This document shows, piece by piece, positions 57,256-64,000 of a stretch of DNA of 64,000 nucleotides. The stretch comes from Siphonodentalium dalli (Eukaryota; Mollusca; Scaphopoda; Gadilida; Siphonodentaliidae), in assembly GCA_032622095.1 (NCBI GenBank), contig CP136062.1, positions 130,281,282 to 130,345,281 on the forward strand, in the 5' to 3' direction. The stretch's first letter is position 1; each line of letters starts with the position of its first letter. The notes under the pieces are model-generated. The model had not been told where the DNA came from, ran no database searches, and saw only the letters and a list, made by a program, of their open reading frames with translations. The position numbers and the translations under genes were made by a program.

Positions 57256-58099
57256 GCCAAGAAACCCCTGAACTGCTTTTTTTATGAGTGGGTACTGTCA
57301 TTTTAACAATGGCACGCACTTTCTGCGCATCCGGTTTTAGACCCCTTGCAGACAATGTGTCACCCAGAAATGTAATTTCAGAAACACCTATAACACACTT
57401 GTCTTTTTGCAACTTGAAACCCACATTACGCGCGGTTTCCAACACTTCCTTCAGTCGAGTATCATGTTCTTGTTTACATGATGCGGCAATGATTACATCA
57501 TCCATTGAAGTGTCGACACCCGGGATGTGTCCAAATATTGAATTTATTGTCCGGTGGTAAATTTCAGGCATACTGGATATTCCAAATGGAGCACGAAGGT
57601 ATCGATATATCCCAAACGGTGTATTGAATGTTGTGAGGTAAGAACTGCGGTCATTTAATTTCTGTTGCCAAAATCCGGAACAAGCGTCCAATTTTGAAAA
57701 TACTGTGGCTCCCGAGAACCTTGACATAATCTCTTCTCTGGTAGGTAATTTAAAATGTTCACGCTTGATTGCAGAATTAAATTTTTTAGGATCCAGGCAC
57801 ACGCGTTGTTTTCCTGATGGCTTGTGAACAGCTACCATAGAGTTGACCCATTCGGTTGGTTGTTCGACTTTCACAATTACATTCATTTCCTCCATTCTGT
57901 CTAATTCTGATTTTAACTTTTCATGCAGTGCGAACGGTACTTTTCTGCATGCACCAATAACTGGTTGAGCGTCATCTTTTAAGGCGATGTTGATTTCTCC
58001 TGGTAGTGTACCGAGTCCCTTGAACAGATCACTGTATTCAGCCAGTATGTAATCAGTTTCGTTGTCGTCAACAGCTAGTACAAGAAAACTAAGATGCAT
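57185..58099 (-). pseudogene. Reverse transcriptase fingers and palm
   Basis: Minus-strand frame of 304 codons. Motifs: KQRVCLDPKKFN (finger), FSKLDACSGFWQQKL with catalytic D138, APFGISSMPEIYHRT, and the active-site box TSMDDVII with D200 and D201. The usual aromatic residue before x-D-D is Ser (S198), and the usual Leu-Pro-Phe-Gly has Ala-Pro-Phe-Gly. The last about 30 codons are out of frame after the A7 run at 57277-57283. Upstream it ends abruptly near 58100, where foreign repeat sequence begins. Confidence 0.9.
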
Positions 58100-58199
58100 G
58101 CATCAGGTCGGCCGTGAACTATCTACCATAGAATTGTTGTAGCTATCGATTATACATTTTGGAACACCTGTCTAGCTGTATGTATGTGTGTATGCAAGA

Positions 58200-59035
58200 A
58201 TGCATGTGTGTATGTGTTATAGACTCTAACACTGCTCGACTGATCCGACTCGGATTTGACAACTTGACCTCGCTCATAGGCATGTTTCTGGACCTTGACC
58301 GATCCGACTAAAAATTTGTGTGTAGGACTACTTCGATCCCGGGAGCAATATGGACGGGTCCAATTTCACGTGGGACCATGTTCTCGAACGTGCTGATATA
58401 GGCATGTTTCTGGACCAATTGAACAATAGTTTGGCCAGACGCTGTAAATACTGGGTACTGTCCAGATGGAGGCGATCACAAAAACATCCCTAAATAGCCC
58501 GAACGAAGTCGAGTACATCAGCTAGTTTAATATATATTTTGGACATTTGTCTGTCTGTTTGTCTGTTAGCTATGGCCGGGAAAACTGCCGGACAGATTTG
58601 ACGAAATTTGATACCTAGGGGAAATTATTTCCAGGGAGTATTTTGGACGGGTCAAATCTTGATCCCGACCTGACTTTGACATTCAAAAATATCAATTCAA
58701 GGTCAAATCTGGTAAAACGGAAGTATTTCAACGAAATTTAATACCTACTGTTACTTTTGTCCCAGGAGTGTTTCGGGTGACGGTCAAATCATGACCCTGA
58801 CCTGATCTTGACATTCAAAATTGTCAATTCAAGGTCAAATCGGGTAAAGCCGGGCGGATTTCGACGGGTACTTTTGTCGTGACTTTTGTCCGGGGAGTGT
58901 TTTGGACGGGTCAAATTGTGACCCGACATGACGTTCACCTTTAAAATGGTCAATTCAAGGTTAAATCGCGCAATTCTCCGAAAATCAGAGGGGAACATCC
59001 CGGACGAAGTCGGGTCCACCAGCTACTATTATATA
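58200..59035 (+). mobile_element. Two Helitron-like 3' ends with repeat bodies
   Basis: Two stretches end alike. The first has 'cccgaacgaagtcgagtaca' then tcagctagt (about 58498-58533). The second has 'cccggacgaagtcgggtcca' then ccagctact (about 58993-59025). Each has a short GC hairpin about 10 bases before a CTA end, which resembles Helitron or Helentron 3' termini (CTRR after a hairpin). The body of the second is the ~140-bp 'ttcaaggtcaaatc' unit also seen inverted at 39 kb. No Rep/helicase sequence is present. The superfamily is inferred. Confidence 0.4.
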
Positions 59036-59189
59036 TTTCTAGATTTAGTTACAAACTAAATACCTGTATATTGACATTAAAAGAAATGTTTGACAAATAT
59101 ATCTGTATCAATATTACCATACGGGCCCTTAAAATAGATACGACGAAACAAATTTTGAAGGGTGCATGTATCAGGTAAATTTTTATATT

Positions 59190-60540
59190 TCAAATGATGA
59201 CAGGAATGCGGAAAGTTGAAGTACCTACGTAATACTGGCTATCCGAATGAAGAGATATACATGTATATAAAAACCAAAATAGAAGATGACTGCTGGCGAC
59301 AATGTTTTCCAAAAACATTCAAAGCATTCGATAGCTCCCATCTAGTTGTCAGCCCGAAGATCAATATGAAGTTTGGTGACTATCAGATGAGGGATATGTC
59401 TGTACAGTTGCTAAACAATTCAGTCATGCAAAAGAGGATCAAACAGTAAGATACCAAATTGCTGCCTGTGGTAATGTTTTTTAACGAAATTCGGGAAAAT
59501 TAGATTACTCTCACCCTGGTTATCCAGAAGATCATTGTGGAATCTGGTGACGATCGGACAAGGGGTGTCGTCTGTAGGATCAACCAAATTATTTAGCCAT
59601 ACAAATAGTAAAATTCAAGATCACCGCTGGCAGTGATGTCTTCACAAGGACAGTTTGAGAACAAAATATGGCTCACATCTAGCGGTGACCCAAAATATCC
59701 ACAGATATTCAAATTCGAAATTTAGCAGGGTGTACTGTTTGTGGCCATGTTTTCCCCGCAAATTTGATAGACTGATGGACAAAACCACTGAATCCGTTGA
59801 ATCAATATACATGTATACATGGATTAATTTATATGCATTGTTATACACAGTACTGGTATATAAACGTACTGAAAATAACAATATTACTAGTATACACAAA
59901 ATAAACCATATATCATGGCTATGGGTTCTAATATCCGAATATGACAGCTGAGAACTTGGTGTGAATTGAAGAGAGGTGGTGTCTCAAGCATATCGAACCC
60001 GCCACGTTAGAAACATGCCATTAAATGTCATAAGTATAATCTAGCTTGAGGACAGAAGTTATCCATAAAACCCCCCTTAATTCAACCAGGTCTTCGCGCG
60101 ATGTATGGTCGATCACATGATGATCTAGGGGGATTAGAATTGTTGTATAAAAACAGCACTGCATGTAAATATAAAATAAAATAGTGCTACATCTTATTAC
60201 AGATTATTGCCATATATAATCAGTGACTATACAGACAGTCTGACAAAATAAAGTTTCAGTGACACTCTATCCGAAGAGGGGAATAATTCCATCTGTTACA
60301 GTCAATGGAGCAATTATGAATCTGGAAAGGTGAAATTTCTAAGTAATACTAGATATCGACATGACGCGATAACATATAACGTGAATGCAATATGGCCGCT
60401 GGCGACCATTTTTTCCTATAAAATTAAAAAAATATTTGATAGCTCTCATCTGATAGATCAATATCAAGATAAATATGAAGTTTGGTGATGATCGGATGAG
60501 TGAAGTGGACTGTGCTAAACGGTTTAGTAATGCTTAAAAA
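59190..60540 (+). repeat. Dispersed repeat family ('tttggtgatgatcggatgag')
   Basis: Two clear copies (about 59215-59450 and 60315-60540) and a fragment (59460-59640) share 'taatact(g/a)', 'gc(c/t)gctggcgac', 'gatagctc(c/t)catct', 'gaagtttggtga(c/t)' and 'gatgag'. The same family is inverted at 5.15-5.46 kb. The 77-codon open frame at 59216-59449 is not maintained in the other copies, so it is not called as a gene. Confidence 0.65.
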
Positions 60541-60845
60541 GATTCTTACCTTAATATTTGTATGTTCACTTTATAAACTTCACTGAGTCATCTTTGTCAT
60601 GTATTGAGTTTGATATCTTTTGTTAACAGTTTATAAATCATGTATGTCTCATGTTTGTTATTTTAATTTATGTGTTTATTATCATTAAATAAAGTTGCAT
60701 TCCTTAAAAAGATTCTTACCTCAATGTTTTTATGTTCACTTTATAAACTCCACTGAGTCATCTTTGTCATGTATTGAATTTGATATCTTTTGTTAAAAGT
60801 TTATAAATTATGTATGTCTCGTGTTCGTTATTATATTATATACAC
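60541..60845. repeat. Two-copy tandem duplication, 170-bp period
   Basis: 'gattcttaccttaatatttg' at 60541 recurs at 60711 as 'gattcttacctcaatgtttt', followed by 'actttataaactccactgag' and 'tcatctttgtcatgtattga' in both. Only a few substitutions separate them. The second copy is cut off at about 60840. Confidence 0.85.
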
Positions 60846-61480
60846 TTTATAGTGTGTTTCAGAACGAAAAAAAAATGAATAAAATCAACAAATTTGTAAA
60901 TTTAAAAACAATTCAAACGTTGTTGTATTCCATGTCCCAGCCCGGACATATACACCAAATTCCAATAATATTCATTGAGAAACAACGGACCAAACGCCAT
61001 ATAACACCCCGTATACATCTTTTATTCCGAGCTGGCCTTTTATTCCGAGTTGGCACACGTCGATTGGGGCGAGTTAGCCCTGGGGCGAGTACGCCGATTC
61101 CGGCACCTTCTCTATTTGCAGCAGGTATACGTTTACGCTGGTTTACGCGTAATTTAATTTAAAAAGTTCCCCAATTGGTATCGTAAATAGAGCGACCTTA
61201 TTTGACAGATAATGCCTCTGTTATTGATTATCAAGTTGCTATACATTAAAAACGACAAATTCACATGCTCGTTCATGCGCAGTAGTCTATTTTCCCCATG
61301 TTAAAGGACATCCACAAATACTAAATAACACTAACCTACTGCGAATGTTTGACACGACAACTGTTAACATATTTGGGCTGAATTCATCTGACGCGGTATT
61401 ATTCCTCAAAATAAACAACAAAACCATCGTTACTTGGAAATGTAGTGTGGGCTAACATTTACATAAATCCTCCACATAAT

Positions 61481-61887
61481 TTATCCCGACACACACGTCA
61501 GATGAAAAACAGCCATGAAGTAAACGGCTAAATTGGCCGAAACAAACTTCACTAGTCCCATAGCCTCACATGTTGAACGGCCCAATATTGGCTGTGATGT
61601 TTTGGATGCAATCACAAACAGTGACGGCTTTGTACGATATTTGTATTTTAATGTCATTACACCTTGACCTTTAACCTCAATGTTATTTCCTGTGTATGAA
61701 GTCAATTTAATTTTTGATGAATGCAATTTCGGTCGTCACAATAACTCAGTCTTCATATAGGTACTTAAGACTGTGCAGTTGATAGTCTAGCTGTGATTTG
61801 AACTCTGTCAGTGACGTGGCATTGGCAACGTGTTCGGAACTTTAAATAGTCATCAAAACTAATAATATTGACATCAGCTCATGTGTC
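61481..61887 (-). pseudogene. Retroviral-type aspartic protease, inactivated
   Basis: The frame from gag runs into ...IPMELDT and then TGA at 61879-61881, exactly where the Gly of the DTG active site belongs. The same frame continues ADVNIISFDDYLKF before a further stop. After more stops comes KIKLTSYTGNNIEVKGQG and the C-terminal signature PILGRSTCEAMGLV. The family is clear (retropepsin of gypsy type), but the nonsense codon is in the catalytic triplet. Confidence 0.8.
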
Positions 61888-62289
61888 CAATTCCATCGGA
61901 ATTATTGTCTCATTCACTGACATAGGGATTATCCATGCAGACGTGCTATTGTGTTCTGTGTTCCCTGTGTCCAGATCAACCCGGTCTGTTTGTTGGTCAA
62001 CAGCATCGATGACAAATTCATTAAAAGTTTCACAGTTTTCCGGTTCATCGGTTTGTATGGCCGTAACTTCACCCATAGACCTCCGATAATTATTCCGCGG
62101 TGGACGCACAAATGATGGGCACTGACGCCAAAAACGATGCTTTTGGTGACAAATCGAACACGATTTGCCATATGCCGTGCAAAACTGGTTCTCAAAATGC
62201 TGTTGTCCGCACTTATTACACCCTGGTACTGTAGCTTTGGGATATAAAGTAGGTTGGCTTGTTACTGTAACGATTTTGAGAGCCCGCAT
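61888..62289 (-). pseudogene. Gag C-terminus with two zinc knuckles
   Basis: Minus-strand frame. Knuckle 1 is C24-x2-C27-x3-H31-x5-C37 (CNKCGQQHFENQFC) and knuckle 2 is C44-x2-C47-x3-H51-x5-C57 (CSICHQKHRFWRQC), joined by TAYGKS. The pair with an AYGK linker is typical of Mag-type gag. The spacing differs slightly from the canonical CX2CX4HX4C. A linker of about 70 residues leads into protease in the same frame. Confidence 0.85.
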
Positions 62290-62837
62290 TTATGTTATGA
62301 ACCAGTTGTGAATCATGTGTCTCCGTGAAAGTTTTCAATCGATGTGGGGTCACTTCTGCCGATTTACAAAATTCAATCGCTTTCTCTCTCTTAATAGCCT
62401 CGATCGAACTTCATCACCTTGAATTTCTTCAATTATAGACGATCACGAATTATACCTTCTGTTAATTCTCCATATTCGCAGCTTTTCGACAATAAATTTA
62501 AGTCTGTGACAAATTAATCTATTATCTCGCGGTCTCTTTGTTTTCTTTGGTTAAACAATGTGTCTCTCAAATGTCACATTCCGTTTCGGTGTGCAGTAAT
62601 CTTCGAATGCCTTGATTAGAACCTTGATTTTATTTCGATTACAAACGTATTAAATACCTCAATACCATCAGTTCCTGCCAGTGTCAAGAATGTAGCACAT
62701 TGCTGATGTTCGGGTTTCTGATCTTTCTCTGTGGCTGCCATGTACAGCGAATATGCCTGCATCCATCTTCTCCAATTTTCGGCCACGTTGCCTCCCAAAA
62801 GTAGCTTTCCTGGCGTCGGAAAACCGCCTTTCGTCAT
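62290..62837 (-). pseudogene. Gag N-terminal/capsid region, frame-shifted
   Basis: The start ATG is at 62835-62837. The first frame (to 62616) has GGNVAENWRRWMQAYSLYMA and KPEHQQCATFLTLAG, characteristic of gypsy Mag-group gag. After 62616 the coding sense continues in other frames (KVLIKAFEDYCTPKRN; later a segment ending in LRERK) with several frame changes and stops, so this part is badly decayed. Confidence 0.85.
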
Positions 62838-62891
62838 CGTCGAAAAGTTTTAAATTCTGACTCGATGTTTGTTACAGGCGTCTAGCTACTC

Positions 62892-62913
62892 ACGATCCTC
62901 ACTTCTGACATCG
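62892..62913 (-). other. Primer-binding site, tRNA-Leu-like
   Basis: Read on the minus strand directly inside the 5' LTR: cgatgtcagaagtgaggatc. This matches the complement of a tRNA-Leu 3' end (TGGTGTCAGgAGTGGGATTC, from memory) at most positions, as usual for this group. Confidence 0.65.
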
Positions 62914-63058
62914 TGTTGTGTTTGGACGTTAAATAGATTGGAGCAGTTTCAATAAACACGTTTCAATCCTCAGCCATATTCCAATAAGGCACCTGATCAC
63001 CACGTGACCAGACTCAATAATAAACGGAACAATATAAATAGTGTAGCTCCACTACACA
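62914..63058 (-). repeat. 5' LTR
   Basis: 145 bp, the partner of 55122-55260. On the minus strand it begins TGTGTAG and ends CACAACA, and it contains a tatttata-type TATA box. No obvious AATAAA was seen. Confidence 0.85.
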
Positions 63059-63510
63059 TAAGGGAATATTTCATATTTTGCCGCAGATATTTCATATGCA
63101 TCAATCGGATCTTGAAACTAGAATGAATAAACTACAAACATAGTCAGTAAGGCGCAATTATTCCATCTCCAGTGCGACACCTCGTGTTTTATCAGCCTAT
63201 ACCATAATAGATCATGAGAATGCGAAAATCCTTCCGTTGAATTTGTACCGCAAATGTGATTTTGATATACATCTGGAGAATAAAATCTTGTGTATAATGA
63301 TATTAGACGCCAAAAGCTATAATAATATTATGGAAATAAGACAGAGGAAACCCAGGCTACAGACGCTGACATCGCTGACGCGTGAAATTCCGTGTATGTA
63401 ACATAAACCATATCTATTTTCTAAGTTCGGTAACTGCATGCGTAGACACCGGATAAAATAAGAGTTATATTCGAATTTCACTTGTCGAAATAATTGTATG
63501 CCGCTGATAT
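63059..63510. other. No gene recognised
   Basis: Plain AT-rich sequence flanking the LTR element. No splice-bounded frame and no repeat recognised. Confidence 0.5.
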
Positions 63511-63622
63511 GGACACTGGCTAATGCGGATCATGGCCGATACGGAACCTGTCGGATAAGGACCCTGGCTTTTACGGGCCATGGCTTATATTGACCAAGGC
63601 TGGTACGGGCCTTGGCTTATAC
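63511..63622. repeat. 16-bp minisatellite, 7 units
   Basis: Seven units in exact 16-base phase: ggacactggctaatgc, ggatcatggccgatac, ggaacctgtcggataa, ggaccctggcttttac, gggccatggcttatat, tgaccaaggctggtac, gggccttggcttatac. The consensus is ggaccatggcttatac. It has the same period as the P2 arrays but an unrelated sequence. Confidence 0.85.
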
Positions 63623-64000
63623 GGACCTATTTATATAATACTTTCTTTGTTGTTTCAAGTATAGAACATTTTTGTTATATCTGCGTTGTATGCATCCACC
63701 GACTTGTTTTATCACCAGAACGTGATACAAATAAACATGTATTGGGATTGATGGTACACTGGCAAGTTTCCACGACATTTTGTGCAGGATGTTTTCTCAT
63801 ACAAAACGTAATATGTTGCCAGAATATCAACGAGGGAAAAGCATATAAAATGCATATTTACCAAAGCTAACGACATGAGAAGTAAGATGTCGGTAGTTCA
63901 ACATATAACGGTGGTACTAACATATTGCCTTAAAATACATGTATGATTTGTTCTTGCGAGATAATTGCATGTTATTTACAGGCAAATTTCGATAATATCG
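63623..64000. other. No gene recognised
   Basis: An open frame (63580-63870, plus) begins in the minisatellite and lacks support. Otherwise AT-rich. Confidence 0.45.

Larger units (their letters stand above)
58100..61480. other. Foreign repeat block inserted in the retrotransposon
   Basis: 3.4 kb lying between the end of protease and the start of RT, where related elements have only a short linker. It contains no gypsy coding sequence but several other repeats, listed separately. The exact edges and a target duplication could not be fixed, so it may be one insertion or several. Confidence 0.65.
55122..63058 (-). mobile_element. Degenerate Ty3/gypsy LTR retrotransposon (Mag-like)
   Basis: Minus-strand element of 7937 bp with LTRs at both ends. 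The internal order gag, protease, RT, RNase H, integrase is that of Ty3/gypsy. Protein motifs and a tRNA-Leu-like primer site fit the Mag group (inference). Without the 3.4 kb foreign block between protease and RT it would be about 4.6 kb, a normal size for the group. Frames are broken in gag, protease, RT, RNase H and integrase, so it cannot be autonomous. No matching 5-bp target duplication is seen (ggtaa on the left, taagg on the right). Confidence 0.9.

Noticed and set aside
59216-59449. 77-codon plus-strand frame
   Set aside because: It is part of a dispersed repeat whose other copies do not keep the frame.
60821-61162. 113-codon plus-strand frame
   Set aside because: It starts inside the 170-bp duplication and has no recognisable protein features.
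55117-63063. Target-site duplication for the LTR element
   Set aside because: The five bases outside the LTRs differ (ggtaa and taagg).

Overview
The window looks like animal nuclear DNA, most likely from a bivalve mollusc (inference). It is AT-rich and gene-poor, with short exons (50-190 bases) bounded by GT/AG sites and separated by long introns. It is packed with dispersed repeats, including the TCCGTCCG / 'gagttatggccc' modules and TACATGTA-rich stretches seen in bivalve genomes. No ribosomal RNA, tRNA, CRISPR array or bacterial-style operon is visible.

Genes. Reading the minus strand from about 33.0 kb down to the left edge, I find 16 short exons whose splice phases can be chained. The right-hand group (33.0-31.7 kb) encodes a recognisable part of a KDZ (Kyakuja-Dileera-Zisupton) transposase core: a YYVGC motif where YDIGC is usual, PVFHGYEHKCH, and GFGLSEGEWIERLWSYLR. 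It is followed by coiled-coil-rich exons down to 20.6 kb. A second group (17.9-0.2 kb) encodes protein I cannot name and runs off the left end. Phases allow one gene of at least 33 kb, but an in-frame TGA at 31746-31748, an uncertain donor at 32325 and a stop inside the 20.6 kb exon mean the KDZ part may be a decaying gene. Weaker coding candidates lie at 9.5, 17.4, 27.9, 33.4 and 53.6 kb.

Mobile DNA. From 55.1 to 63.1 kb lies one degenerate Ty3/gypsy LTR retrotransposon of Mag-like type on the minus strand. It keeps both LTRs, a tRNA-Leu-like primer site, gag with two zinc knuckles, protease, RT, RNase H and integrase, but it is broken by stops and frameshifts. About 3.4 kb of other repeats, some Helitron-like, sit between protease and RT. 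Five copies of a roughly 0.5 kb TTAA-flanked MITE, two or three copies of a second TTAA-flanked family, and a piggyBac-like MITE are scattered through the window.

Structure. The 46.7-50.6 kb region is a cluster of fold-back DNA. It holds two adjacent imperfect palindromes of about 1.5 kb each. One is centred on a perfect 27-bp hairpin stem; the other carries mirrored arrays of a 16-bp unit in its arms. Related hairpins recur at 21.2, 31.1, 43.1 and 54.4 kb. Other simple structures are a CTTAAG-palindrome cluster (36.2-36.6 kb), a 36-bp minisatellite inside a TIR element (1.2-1.8 kb), a 16-bp minisatellite (63.5 kb), and 140-, 170-, 188- and 221-bp tandem duplications.
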